Part shown: positions 1-7,752 of the stretch, piece by piece | Layout of the letters: each line of letters begins with the position of its first letter | Position numbering within the stretch: position 1 is the first letter of the stretch | DNA from: an uncultured Collinsella sp. | Lineage (GTDB): Bacteria; Actinomycetota; Coriobacteriia; Coriobacteriales; Coriobacteriaceae | Assembly: GCA_900550595.1 (NCBI GenBank) | Contig: URTB01000007.1 | Span: forward strand, 1-19,097 | DNA: 19,097 nt | Reading direction: 5' to 3' | Notes under the pieces: model-generated | The model's input: the letters and a program-made list of their open reading frames with translations, nothing else | Told to the model about the DNA's origin: nothing | Database searches by the model: none | Program-made: the position numbers and the translations under genes

Positions 1-55
1 GGACGCCGCCCTCTCAAGGCGGAGATCACCAGTTCGAATCTGGTACGGGCTACCA
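1..55 (+). tRNA. tRNA-Glu (anticodon CUC), 3' part
   Basis: Only the 3' part is in the window; the 5' acceptor strand and D arm lie upstream. The anticodon stem pairs 6-10 (CCGCC) with 18-22 (GGCGG) around the seven-base loop CTCTCAA, which puts CTC in the anticodon (13-15), reading GAG for glutamate. The T arm pairs ACCAG (28-32) with CTGGT (40-44) around TTCGAAT. The acceptor strand 45-51, an A discriminator and an encoded CCA (53-55) follow. The identity rests on the anticodon alone, since the 5' half cannot be seen. Confidence 0.9.
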
Positions 56-66
56 TGTTTTAGATA

Positions 67-97
67 CCCGGTCTTTCGTATGAAGGCCGGGTTTTTT
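67..97 (+). terminator. Rho-independent terminator after tRNA-Glu
   Basis: A 10-bp stem (67-76 with 82-91, two G-T wobbles) with a five-base loop is followed at once by six T residues (92-97). It lies 11 bases after the tRNA CCA end, so it should end the tRNA transcript. Confidence 0.9.
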
Positions 98-206
98 ATT
101 GCAAGTGGTCTGGTCTGCTAATCCCATTTGCCCCATTGCTTTACGTTTTGCTCATCTCCCATACGGGTACAATAGGCCAGATACTTTGACGGTCAGAAGG
201 AGCCTC

Positions 207-1499
207 ATGACGGAGTCCTCTCAGCATAGCCCAAAGCCCCAGGTCGAGGTTTCTGGCGGCGATGACAACAAGAGCGCGCGTCGCGGCGCCATCTTCATCG
301 GCGTTGTGCTGATCGGCTACATCGTCTATCTGGTCGTGACCGGGCAGATGGGGCAGTTTTGGGCCGCTATGTCCAGCGTTCAGATGCCCTGGCTCTTTGC
401 TGCATGCTTTTGCATGTTTTTGTATCTCGTTTTTGGCATCGTGGCGTACGCGATCGCCGTTTGGCTCGACCCCGAATCGCCCGTCGGTATCCGCGACCTC
501 ATTTCGGTCGAGGCGAGCGGCATCTTCTTTGGCAACCTGACGCCCATGATGATGGGCTCTACGCCTGCCCAGATTTACCGTCTGACCAAAGCTGGCCAAA
601 ACGTGGGCGAAGCGGGTGCCACGCAGTTCACCCGCTTTATCGTGTACCAGTTTGGCCTGGTGGCATGGGGCGCCATTCTTCTGCTCGCCCGTATGCCGTT
701 TTTCGCCGAGCGTTATGGCGACATGACACTGCTGTGCGTCTTTAGTTTTGGCGGCCACTGCTGCATCCTGCTCGGCATCTTTGCCGTGGCCTTAATGCCC
801 AGGACCGTCACGCGCGTCGCTCATTGCATCATCAATTGGCTCGAGCGCGTGGGCGTCTCGGCCACAAAGATCGAGGTCTGGCGCACCTTTTTCGATGGCG
901 AGATCTACTCGTTCTCCGAGAAATTCAAACTCTCTGCCGGTCATTTTTCGTCCATGCTGCTCACGGTCGTCATCACTATGCTGCAACTGGCGTTTTTCTA
1001 CCTGGTTCCGTACTTTTTGATGCTCTCCTTTGGCCACCACGAAGTCGACTTTTTCTCTGTCATGGCCGCGAGCGCCTTTGTCCAGCTGCTGAGCTCCGCC
1101 GTTCCGCTGCCCGGCGGCACCGGCGGCGCCGAGGGTGGCTTCGCACTGTTTTTGGGTCACTTTTTTGGCACGGCATCGACTGCCGGCTATCTGCTGTGGC
1201 GTCTGATCACCTTTATCGCGCCGACCATTTTGGCCGCCCCGCTGCTGGGCCTTAAGAGCGCTCATAACGAGAGTATCCATGCACGCTGGGACCGTGTGAT
1301 GCGAAAGTTCGGGCGTGCGCCTCAGACGCCCTCTACGCCCGTTAAGGCGCATCCTGCGTGCCAGGTTACCGTGGACCCCAATCAGCGTGCTCAAAAGGCT
1401 GCTGTGGCCTCTAAGCCAGCCCGCAAGACCTACGTTCGTCAGACTGGCGACGGTATTCGCGTTTCCCCGTCGGCGCTCAATAAAAAGAAGAGGTCCTAG
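207..1499 (+). CDS. Flippase-like integral membrane protein (UPF0104 / YbhN family)
   Basis: This is a 430-residue multi-pass membrane protein. The start at 207 is chosen because AAGGAG (197-202) sits five bases before it; the frame stays open further upstream (ATG at 99) but without that support. After a polar head of about 25 residues come several hydrophobic helices. The conserved stretches are GIFFGNLTPMMMGSTPAQI and SAVPLPGGTGGAEGGF, typical of the lysylphosphatidylglycerol-synthase transmembrane region family, which includes lipid flippase-like proteins. The catalytic lysyl-transferase domain of MprF is absent, so this is the membrane module alone, and its substrate cannot be told from sequence. 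The last 60 or so residues form a polar, basic tail ending KKKRS. The gene appears monocistronic, between a tRNA terminator and a separately regulated TetR gene. Confidence 0.8.
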   Translation: MTESSQHSPKPQVEVSGGDDNKSARRGAIFIGVVLIGYIVYLVVTGQMGQFWAAMSSVQMPWLFAACFCMFLYLVFGIVAYAIAVWLDPESPVGIRDLISVEASGIFFGNLTPMMMGSTPAQIYRLTKAGQNVGEAGATQFTRFIVYQFGLVAWGAILLLARMPFFAERYGDMTLLCVFSFGGHCCILLGIFAVALMPRTVTRVAHCIINWLERVGVSATKIEVWRTFFDGEIYSFSEKFKLSAGHFSSMLLTVVITMLQLAFFYLVPYFLMLSFGHHEVDFFSVMAASAFVQLLSSAVPLPGGTGGAEGGFALFLGHFFGTASTAGYLLWRLITFIAPTILAAPLLGLKSAHNESIHARWDRVMRKFGRAPQTPSTPVKAHPACQVTVDPNQRAQKAAVASKPARKTYVRQTGDGIRVSPSALNKKKRS

Positions 1500-1558
1500 G
1501 GCTCAGTGGGCGAGTCGTGCGTTCTTGATGACGCTCGTCATTGCGATGATAGATGTAG

Positions 1559-1582
1559 GATAATCCTCTTACGTTGATTATC
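1559..1582. promoter_or_regulatory. Inverted repeat upstream of the TetR gene, possible operator or promoter element
   Basis: GATAATC (1559-1565) and GATTATC (1576-1582) form a perfect 7-bp inverted repeat with a 10-base spacer, 54 bases before the regulator's start. GATAAT also resembles a -10 hexamer, but no convincing -35 lies at the right distance. It is directly followed by a second inverted repeat. An operator role is inferred from position. Confidence 0.4.
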
Positions 1583-1583
1583 T

Positions 1584-1610
1584 CCCACATGTAGAGGACT
1601 TACAGGTGGG
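1584..1610. promoter_or_regulatory. Candidate TetR operator (CCCACaTGTA-N7-TACAgGTGGG)
   Basis: The arms 1584-1593 and 1601-1610 pair at 9 of 10 positions around the spacer GAGGACT. A 27-bp dyad between the likely promoter and the start of a TetR-family gene is the usual place for autoregulation. I searched the leader of the neighbouring exporter operon (5738-5865) by eye and saw no matching CCCAC/TGTA dyad, so control of the exporter is not supported. Confidence 0.5.
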
Positions 1611-1635
1611 CAGTTGACATGAAGGGGACACGTCT

Positions 1636-2247
1636 ATGGCTACCACCAAACCGCGCCTTGACCGTCGTATCGTCCGAAGCCGCAATGCGATTCTTTCGGC
1701 GTTTGAGCGACTGCTCATGGAAAAGCCCTTGGCCGATATTACGGTGAGCGCTATCGCGCGCGAGGCAAATGTCGACCGTAAGACCTTCTACGTGCACTTT
1801 GGCACGGTCGACGGCTTGCTCGACGCCATTGCCGTCGATGTGGTCGAGATGATCGTCGATTCGGTCGAGAAGACGCTTTCCTCCACGGGCGGCGACACCA
1901 ACGAGCGCGCACTTGGCGCTGCGGCGTCCTTTTTCAAGACCGTTAACGAGGCGCTGTGCAACAACCTGGTGCTTAATCGCCAGTTGATCGAAAACATTCC
2001 GCTCGACGACTTTATGGCTCGTCTGCGTGTGCCGCTCGAGCACGAGATCGCTGAGCGCGATCTGCTGCCCGAGGGTCTAAAGGATGAGATGTTCGATTAC
2101 TACCTGGCGTTTTTACTGTCCGGCATTATCGGCATCTATCGCACGTGGGCGTTGTCGGACGGCTCGGTTCCCATCGAGCGCGTCTCGGCGGTCGCCAACG
2201 ACCTGACTCTTAATGGCCTGTCGAGCTTGGAATCTAAGCTCGGATAG
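1636..2247 (+). CDS. TetR/AcrR-family transcriptional regulator
   Basis: This 203-residue protein has the TetR length and plan. An N-terminal helix-turn-helix spans about residues 34-56: DITVSAIAREANVDRKTFYV followed by HFGTVDGLLDAI. The rest is a helical ligand and dimer domain. The stretch FLLSGIIGIYRTWALSDG near the C-terminus resembles the C-terminal domain of DhaS-like TetR regulators, though the ligand is unknown. GAAGGGG at 1620-1626 is the ribosome binding site, nine bases before ATG 1636. Two inverted repeats immediately upstream (1559-1610) suggest autoregulation. The gene converges on the three-gene exporter that ends at 2341. TetR proteins often control exporters, but here the exporter's promoter is more than 3 kb away and no shared operator was seen. 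Confidence 0.9.
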   Translation: MATTKPRLDRRIVRSRNAILSAFERLLMEKPLADITVSAIAREANVDRKTFYVHFGTVDGLLDAIAVDVVEMIVDSVEKTLSSTGGDTNERALGAAASFFKTVNEALCNNLVLNRQLIENIPLDDFMARLRVPLEHEIAERDLLPEGLKDEMFDYYLAFLLSGIIGIYRTWALSDGSVPIERVSAVANDLTLNGLSSLESKLG

Positions 2248-2267
2248 CTAAGGCCTGCTTCTTTGGC

Positions 2268-2338
2268 AACAAGTTGGGCCCGTGACCTTGCGAAGTAACG
2301 CAGGTCCGGGCCCAAATTGTTACGCGCGTAAGGTCACG
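2268..2338. terminator. Hairpins between convergent genes, probable bidirectional terminator
   Basis: TTGGGCCCG (2274-2282) pairs with CGGGCCCAA (2307-2315), extended inward by GACC/GGTC (2284-2287 with 2303-2306) and outward by AACAA/TTGTT (2268-2272 with 2317-2321). Neither strand has a strong T tract. A second pairing competes: CGTGACCTT (2281-2289) is the exact complement of AAGGTCACG (2330-2338). The site lies between the TetR stop and the permease stop, where a shared terminator is expected. Confidence 0.6.
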
Positions 2339-2340
2339 GC

Positions 2341-3555
2341 TTACTGATAGCGCAGACACTCGACCGGATCGAGCTTTGCGGCGCGGCGGGCGGGGTAGAA
2401 GCCAAAGACCACGCCGATGCCGACCGATACGGCAAACGCGAGCAGCACGGTCGTAATGGAGAAGCTCGGCGTAATCGTCCCGGTGGCTCCGAACTCGCTC
2501 ATAATGCCCGAGTTGGCGGCAAAGAACGTGAGCCCCCAGGCCAGCAGATAGCCAATCACGACACCTAAAATGCCGCCGGTGATGCACAGCGCCGAGGATT
2601 CGGCCAAAAACTGGGCGGTGATGTCACGTCGGCTTGCGCCCAGAGCGCGGCGAATACCGATCTCGCGAATGCGCTCGGTCACGTTGGTGAGCATCATGTT
2701 CATAATGCCGATACCGCCGACTAGAAGTGAGATGCCAGCAACGGCGCCCATGATGAGCGAGAAGGCGCCCATAAAGGAGTTGAGGGCATCGATAGCGCTC
2801 TTCATGGAGCTTGCCGACACGCTGTCGTACTCGTCGTCCTCCGAGATGCCCTTCATGCTGCGCACCTTGGACTCGATCGTCTTGCAGAGCTCGTCCATAT
2901 CGGTGCCCTCAGCGGCGAGTGCCCTCACACTGGGAAACGATGGATTGTCATCGCCGAAAAGCTCGGCGATCGTTTCTCGTGGCATGTACAGGCTCAGCGA
3001 GCCCATGGAGTCGTTGCCGCCGTCGATGACGCCAATAATCTGCACGTCTCCGCTCGAAACCTTGATGGTCTTGCCAATCGCGTCCTGTTCGTTGCCGTAC
3101 AGTTGATCGGCGCCGCCGCGGCCAATGAGCGCCACGCGCGCGCCGGATTTGGACTCGATGTCGTTATAGGTGCGACCGGCAACGATCTTGCTGGCGCCCA
3201 CGGCATCGAGCATGTCACTATCGACACCTTGGGCCATGACGGTATAGCTCTTATCTCCAACTTTGTACTCGGAATAGGCGCTGTCGACGATGCCGATCTG
3301 CTCGATTTGCGGCACCGTCTTGCGCAGCTTCTCGACATCCGAATCGGTGAGCTCTTGGGACGAGTAGATCTGCACCATGCGGGCCGCATTGAGGCCCAAG
3401 CTGTTGACCAAGCTGTTTTGGATGCCGCCGATGAGCGAGGTCATGGCTATGACCGAGGCGATGCCAATGACGATGCCCAGGATGGTGAGCAGGCTACGTC
3501 CCTTGTTGGCCTCGAGCGAGTGCAGGGCTTCTTGGACAAGATCGCGGGTGCTCAT
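2341..3555 (-). CDS. MacB-like ABC transporter permease
   Basis: This 404-residue permease has the MacB/FtsX plan. A transmembrane helix near residues 20-42 ([18 protein letters not shown]) is followed by a large extracytoplasmic domain to about residue 240, then three helices in the C-terminal third. The cytoplasmic loop reads [20 protein letters not shown] followed by LGASRRDI, the family signature. The start at 3555 follows AAAGGAG in the coding-strand sequence; a further upstream ATG at 3591 lies inside the ATPase gene and has no such site. Its ATG overlaps the ATPase stop by four bases (ATGA), implying translational coupling. As the last gene of the exporter operon it would dimerise and couple to the ATPase. 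The substrate is unknown; relatives move macrolides, peptides, toxins or lipoproteins. Confidence 0.92.
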   Translation of the reverse strand: MSTRDLVQEALHSLEANKGRSLLTILGIVIGIASVIAMTSLIGGIQNSLVNSLGLNAARMVQIYSSQELTDSDVEKLRKTVPQIEQIGIVDSAYSEYKVGDKSYTVMAQGVDSDMLDAVGASKIVAGRTYNDIESKSGARVALIGRGGADQLYGNEQDAIGKTIKVSSGDVQIIGVIDGGNDSMGSLSLYMPRETIAELFGDDNPSFPSVRALAAEGTDMDELCKTIESKVRSMKGISEDDEYDSVSASSMKSAIDALNSFMGAFSLIMGAVAGISLLVGGIGIMNMMLTNVTERIREIGIRRALGASRRDITAQFLAESSALCITGGILGVVIGYLLAWGLTFFAANSGIMSEFGATGTITPSFSITTVLLAFAVSVGIGVVFGFYPARRAAKLDPVECLRYQ

Positions 3556-4325
3556 GCCTCTGCTCCTTTCGGCGGTGTAGAAGGTACGCAAATCGCGGGT
3601 AGGCTGTTGACGGCTCCGCGTAGCGTATTCGGCGCATGTGCGATATATGCGCCGTCATGGATTCGCCCGTCGCGGATAGTCACGGCACGGTCGGCCTCGG
3701 CAGCAATGCCCGGGTCGTGCGTGATGAGTACGATGGTCTTGCCTCGTTCTTGGAGCTTATGGAAGGTTTCCATGACGAGTGCCCCAGTTGTCGAGTCTAG
3801 GTTTCCCGTGGGCTCGTCGGCCAGGATGATGGGCGGATCGTTGACGAGGGCGCGCGCGATGGCAACGCGCTGCATCTGTCCGCCAGAGAGTTCTGATATG
3901 CGGTGGTCCCAATGGTCGACCGGTAGCGTGACGGCTTGCAGTGCGTGCACGGCGCGCATCTCGCGCTGGCTGCGCGGCACATTGGTGTAGGACAGCGGCA
4001 GCATGACGTTTTCGATAACCGACAGACGCGGCAGCAGGTTGAAACTCTGAAAGACAAAGCCGATGCTCAGCGCCCGCACCTCGGTGAGCTCATCATCGTC
4101 CAGTTCGGCGACATTGAGGCCCTGCAGGTAATAGTCGCCCGCCGTCGGTTTGTCCAAGCAACCCAGGATGTTCATGAGCGTCGACTTGCCTGAGCCCGAG
4201 GGGCCGGTGATGGCGACGAACTCACCGGGGTCCACCGCCAGGCTCACATTGTGCAGGATGTGAGCGCAACCGGCCTCGCTCTCAAAGATGCGGTGCACGT
4301 TGCGGATGTCGATGACGGGGCGCAT
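3552..4325 (-). CDS. ABC transporter ATP-binding protein (MacB/LolD type)
   Basis: This is a 257-residue cytoplasmic ATPase. Visible motifs in order are Walker [10 protein letters not shown] (41-49), Q-loop Gln93 in [12 protein letters not shown], signature [15 protein letters not shown] (146-160), Walker [14 protein letters not shown] with Asp170 and Glu171, and H-loop His203 in IVLITHDPG. All catalytic residues are present, so it should be active. The C-terminal 30 or so residues extend beyond the usual domain and look polar. Its ATG shares one base with the stop of the upstream fusion protein (TAATG), and its own stop overlaps the permease start, so the three proteins are likely made in equal amounts. 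It powers the MacB-like exporter. Confidence 0.95.
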   Translation of the reverse strand: MRPVIDIRNVHRIFESEAGCAHILHNVSLAVDPGEFVAITGPSGSGKSTLMNILGCLDKPTAGDYYLQGLNVAELDDDELTEVRALSIGFVFQSFNLLPRLSVIENVMLPLSYTNVPRSQREMRAVHALQAVTLPVDHWDHRISELSGGQMQRVAIARALVNDPPIILADEPTGNLDSTTGALVMETFHKLQERGKTIVLITHDPGIAAEADRAVTIRDGRIHDGAYIAHAPNTLRGAVNSLPAICVPSTPPKGAEA

Positions 4326-5737
4326 TACATGCCCTCATCGGCAGGCATACTGTCGCCGCCGTCTGCCGTCATGCCTGCGCCGGTATCCACCACGATGGTG
4401 TTTCCATCGCGCAGCTTGGTAACCGGCACGTCGGGGTTGATCTCGTTGCCCTGGTCGTCGCGCTTGACCTGCGTCTTGCCGACCACGGCGTCGTTGTCGT
4501 TTTGCGTCACGATGGTCACCTTAACGCGGCGTGTCTCCTTGCCTTCGTCATCGGTGGCAAGATTGACGTAATAGTGCTCGCCATCCTCGGTCATCAGGGC
4601 CATGGTGGGCACCATGACCACGTCGTCGAGCTGCTCGGTCACCACCGAGACCTCGGCAGTCATACCGGGCTTAAGGCGGCTATCGGGTGCCTCGATGAGG
4701 ATGTCGACGTTAAAGGTCACACTGCCGCCACCACCGTTGGCGGCGTCGGAGTTTGCCACCGATGCGATAGCCGTGACGGTGCCCTGGCTCACGATATCGG
4801 GAAACGCGGGATAGGTAACGTTGGCGCTCTGACCCACGGCGATCTTGGCGATGTCCTTTTCGCCCACCTGAACCGTCACCTTCATCTTAGAGAGGTCGGC
4901 GATTTGCATGCACTGCTTGCCGCCGCTCGTGTCGCCTTCGCCCATGACCATGCCTCCGGTCACCGTGGCGCCTACTTTGGCGTTGAGCTCGACGATGCTA
5001 CCTGAGCTGGGGGCCTTTACGGTGCGTTCGGTCGCCTTGGCGTTTGCCTGGTCCAGGGTTGCCTGGGCCGAGGCGAGATTGCGCTGAGCGCTCGAGACGG
5101 CGCTGGCGTTGGCGGTTGCATCCGTCGGGGTGGTCGCTCCGTCGGCATCCAGCGTCGGTGCTGCCTGTGCGGAAGCAAGTGTCGCCTGTGCGTTTTTCAG
5201 GTCTTCCTGGGCGGCCGCGACCGCGCGCTGCGCCTCGGCAACGGCATTATCGAGCTCATCGTTTTTAATGGTCATGAGCACGTCGCCCTCGTTGACGCTC
5301 TGACCGGCTTGCACGTTGATCGATGCTACCGTGCCGTCAACAGAAGGGGAGACCACTGAGGCAGAAATTGGCTTGAGCTGTCCTTTTGCCTCGACAGTCG
5401 TGGTAAAGGTGCCTTCCATGACCATGTCGGTAACAGGTTCACCTGCAGATTGCGGCTGCGAATTGAGGACAACGCTCACAATAATGGCTATTAGGATAAT
5501 GCCGACCACGATGCCGGCAGCGATGCCGCGGCGGACGAGCTTTTTGCGGCGCCGCTCCGCGCGCTTGGCCTTGAGCTTTGCGTAGGCCTCATCGTCGGAT
5601 ATCCCGGCGCCACCTTGCTCGTTGTCGTTTTGACGCGCAGTGGGGGCGCTGTTGATAAGCGGCAGCGTTTCGTTCGCGCCTTCAAGCGAGTGACCGGTAT
5701 CGTCGGGACCCGGGGTGATGGTGGGGACATTTGACAT
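4325..5737 (-). CDS. Membrane fusion (periplasmic-adaptor-type) subunit of the MacAB/YknXYZ-like exporter
   Basis: This 470-residue protein has a polar cytoplasmic head, a basic stretch (AERRRKKLVRR), and one transmembrane helix at about residues 71-92 (IAAGIVVGIILIAIIVSVVL). The external part contains a split biotinyl-lipoyl domain (GTVASINVQAGQSVNEGD and later SGSIVELNAKVGA), a heptad-rich hairpin between them (AEAQRAVAAAQEDLKNAQAT and a second strand SSAQRNLASAQATLDQANAK), then beta-barrel domains. The C-terminus is acidic (ADGGDSMPADEGM). The start at 5737 follows AAAGGAG; the frame remains open to 5887 without such a site and into the neighbouring gene. With no outer membrane expected, it resembles Bacillus YknX, an adaptor that assists the ATPase and permease encoded just downstream. 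Confidence 0.9.
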   Translation of the reverse strand: MSNVPTITPGPDDTGHSLEGANETLPLINSAPTARQNDNEQGGAGISDDEAYAKLKAKRAERRRKKLVRRGIAAGIVVGIILIAIIVSVVLNSQPQSAGEPVTDMVMEGTFTTTVEAKGQLKPISASVVSPSVDGTVASINVQAGQSVNEGDVLMTIKNDELDNAVAEAQRAVAAAQEDLKNAQATLASAQAAPTLDADGATTPTDATANASAVSSAQRNLASAQATLDQANAKATERTVKAPSSGSIVELNAKVGATVTGGMVMGEGDTSGGKQCMQIADLSKMKVTVQVGEKDIAKIAVGQSANVTYPAFPDIVSQGTVTAIASVANSDAANGGGGSVTFNVDILIEAPDSRLKPGMTAEVSVVTEQLDDVVMVPTMALMTEDGEHYYVNLATDDEGKETRRVKVTIVTQNDNDAVVGKTQVKRDDQGNEINPDVPVTKLRDGNTIVVDTGAGMTADGGDSMPADEGM

Positions 5738-5773
5738 GGCGTCTCCTTTATAGAACATACCTCGATAAGTATA

Positions 5774-5799
5774 TGCGCCCGCCGGTTGGGGCGGGCGCA
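5774..5799 (-). terminator. Strong hairpin between the L,D-transpeptidase gene and the exporter operon
   Basis: TGCGCCCGCC (5774-5783) and GGCGGGCGCA (5790-5799) form a perfect 10-bp GC-rich stem with a six-base loop. Read on the minus strand it is followed by TATACTTATC, which is AT-rich but not a clean T tract. It lies about 70 bases past the transpeptidase stop, so it may end or weaken that transcript before the exporter genes. Confidence 0.55.
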
Positions 5800-5865
5800 C
5801 AGGCGTGATTCTTTCAGCATCGAAAGGTAGGTAACGCTGAGCTTTGTTGTGACACGCGAGATGTG

Positions 5866-7602
5866 CTAGGAGTGCACGACCACGCACAGACCGACGCTGA
5901 TGCAGTCGTGGAGCGCCTTGGCATCGGCCAGGCGCAGATTGATGCAGCCGTGGCTACCGCACCATTTGTACGATTCGGCACTATCGAAACTCGAATCGTT
6001 TTGCCAGGTAGCGTCGTGGAAGCCAACCATGTTGCCCTCAAACGGCATCCAGTAGCTCACCGGGCTCTCGTATTTGGGCTTACCGGTCTTGGGGTCCTTG
6101 GCGCCGATAAGCTTGGTGGCGCCGTCATTGCTGTTGATCTGCCACACGCCCTCGGGCGTGGCGTCTTCGCCCGGTTTGCCGGAAATAAAGTTGGCCTCCC
6201 AAACGATATTGCCGCTCTCGTCATAGTAGCGCGCGTGCTGCTCGGACAGGTCGACGTCGATATACGCCTTCCAATCGGGCTCGCCCTTGGCGGTAAAGGT
6301 GTCGGCCTTCTGGGAGTAATTGATCTCAATCTCGCCGGTCTGCTTGTTGTTAATAGCATCCTCGACCTGCTTGGCAAGCGTGCTGCTATCGATAGACCAA
6401 CCAAAGTCACCGCCTTCGACGGCACATTGCTTGCCATCGGCGCGCGTCCACCAACGAGTGGAGCCCACGGTGTTAAAGCCATTGGCGAGGTCTGCTGCCC
6501 AGTTGCTGATCTGGGAGGTGTCGAGTGTGGGGTTTGCAGGGTCGGCAAAACTGATCCACTGCAGCACCGAGCTGCCGTCGACCTTGCCGGCATCGTTGCC
6601 GTTGAGCTTAAGGGTCACGTTAACGCCCAGGAAGTTGTTGGCGGCATCGCATGCGGCCTGGATCTGGTCGTCGGTGAGCGTGCCGTTGAGCGGCTCGTAG
6701 GCATCGTTGCCGAGCTTCGTAAGATCGACGGTCTCGGCCAGCGACGCGAGCTCGATCTCCGCATACTTAATGACATGCTCGCGGTTGAGCTTTTCGTTGG
6801 AGCGGGCCTTCTCGATCGTGAACTTGCCCGCCTTCTCGTCGTAGGAGCTCGATGCCTCAAAGGTACCCGTGTGGCCCTCGTTGAATGCGTCGATGGCGGC
6901 ACCCAGATCCTCCTCGAACTGCTTTTGGTCAAAGGCGTCCGAGAGCATGGACAGGTCGACGTCCTGTTCCAGGTCGATGGTACCGTTTTTGGTCGCGCTA
7001 ACGTTCTTGCCGCCGAGCGAGGCAATCAGGCGCGAAGGCCACAGCAGCGGCTCGTTGCTGCCGATAATCTCGTGGGCAGCTGCCTCGCCGTCGACGATGG
7101 GCTCGTCGGATTCGGGCTGATAGGTCCAACTAAAGTCTTCACCCGAAACGGTGAGCTTGTAGTGCTTCCAGGCGGAGTCGACCTTGGTAGCGGCGGATGA
7201 GGCGTTGGAAAACGAGATATCGACGCCGGCGATGGTGGTGTTGGGGTAGGCAATCTGCGAAAACGCCACGACGCCCACGATATAGACGATGGCGACGAGG
7301 CCGAGGACGACGAAGAACGCCGTCTTGCCACCCGTCTTATTGCCCTTTGCGGAGCGGTTGTCGGCGGGGCCGCGGTTGTTGGAAACTCGAGTGTGCGAAG
7401 GGCCCTGGTTGTGACCGGCGCCATGTGTGGAACGCTGCTGACGCTGCTGATGCTGGCCCTGATTGGGACGCGGGGAGGTATTTGCCGCTCCGTGCTGTTC
7501 GCCATGGGATGGCGCGATGGGACGCGGCGATTGGATTCCTCCGGGCTGCCTGCTGGGCTGTTGCGGATCGGGGATCAGTTGGCTGCGGTCGATTTGCGAC
7601 AT
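5866..7602 (-). CDS. L,D-transpeptidase (YkuD catalytic domain) with peptidoglycan-binding-like repeats
   Basis: This 578-residue enzyme is predicted to make or edit 3-3 cross-links in peptidoglycan outside the membrane. Residues 1-92 are a disordered, Gln/Pro/His/Asn-rich cytoplasmic head. One helix at about 94-116 (AFFVVLGLVAIVYIVGVVAF) anchors it. The middle (about 120-440) looks like two divergent copies of the PG_binding_4-type domain seen before YkuD domains in Gram-positive enzymes. The C-terminal 130 residues form the YkuD domain, with the active-site motif SHGCINLR (catalytic Cys553, His551) and an upstream conserved His in MVGFHDATW. GAAGGAAA lies before ATG 7602. A TATAAT box upstream (7660-7665) suggests its own promoter. 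The exporter operon follows on the same strand after a hairpin; a functional link is possible but not shown. Confidence 0.92.
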   Translation of the reverse strand: MSQIDRSQLIPDPQQPSRQPGGIQSPRPIAPSHGEQHGAANTSPRPNQGQHQQRQQRSTHGAGHNQGPSHTRVSNNRGPADNRSAKGNKTGGKTAFFVVLGLVAIVYIVGVVAFSQIAYPNTTIAGVDISFSNASSAATKVDSAWKHYKLTVSGEDFSWTYQPESDEPIVDGEAAAHEIIGSNEPLLWPSRLIASLGGKNVSATKNGTIDLEQDVDLSMLSDAFDQKQFEEDLGAAIDAFNEGHTGTFEASSSYDEKAGKFTIEKARSNEKLNREHVIKYAEIELASLAETVDLTKLGNDAYEPLNGTLTDDQIQAACDAANNFLGVNVTLKLNGNDAGKVDGSSVLQWISFADPANPTLDTSQISNWAADLANGFNTVGSTRWWTRADGKQCAVEGGDFGWSIDSSTLAKQVEDAINNKQTGEIEINYSQKADTFTAKGEPDWKAYIDVDLSEQHARYYDESGNIVWEANFISGKPGEDATPEGVWQINSNDGATKLIGAKDPKTGKPKYESPVSYWMPFEGNMVGFHDATWQNDSSFDSAESYKWCGSHGCINLRLADAKALHDCISVGLCVVVHS

Positions 7603-7659
7603 CGTGTATATTTCCTTCGAGTTTCGCCTTGTTGCTCATCGTGTTTTAACTGGGCTTGA

Positions 7660-7688
7660 ATTATAGCGATTACGCAGTTGCTTGTGTT
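7660..7688 (-). promoter_or_regulatory. Promoter candidate for the L,D-transpeptidase gene
   Basis: On the minus strand a perfect TATAAT (7660-7665) lies 17 bases after a weak -35 (AACACA, 7683-7688). Transcription would begin near 7653, giving a leader of about 50 bases. The consensus -10 stands out in this GC-rich sequence; the -35 matches only half of TTGACA. Confidence 0.5.
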
Positions 7689-7706
7689 ACGAAAACGGTG
7701 GCGATA

Positions 7707-7740
7707 AACGATAGGTGGGACATATGTCCCACCTATCGTT
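7707..7740. repeat. 34-bp perfect palindrome
   Basis: The arms 7707-7723 and 7724-7740 are exact complements, centred on CATATG, with GGTGGGACAT and ATGTCCCACC next to the centre. It lies 12 bases beyond the stop of the serine dehydratase gene and upstream of the transpeptidase promoter. It could end the dehydratase transcript (only TTTAT follows on the minus strand), serve as a protein-binding site, or be a small dispersed palindrome. Confidence 0.8.
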
Positions 7741-7752
7741 CACTTTTGCTCG

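Noticed and set aside
1614-1619. Perfect TTGACA as a -35 box before the TetR gene
   Set aside because: It lies 16 bases before the start codon with no room for a -10 and leader; it overlaps the ribosome binding region.
5863-7200. Long plus-strand open frame opposite the L,D-transpeptidase
   Set aside because: It mirrors the codons of a well-supported YkuD gene, has no family motif and no ribosome binding site; GC-rich codon bias keeps the opposite frame open.
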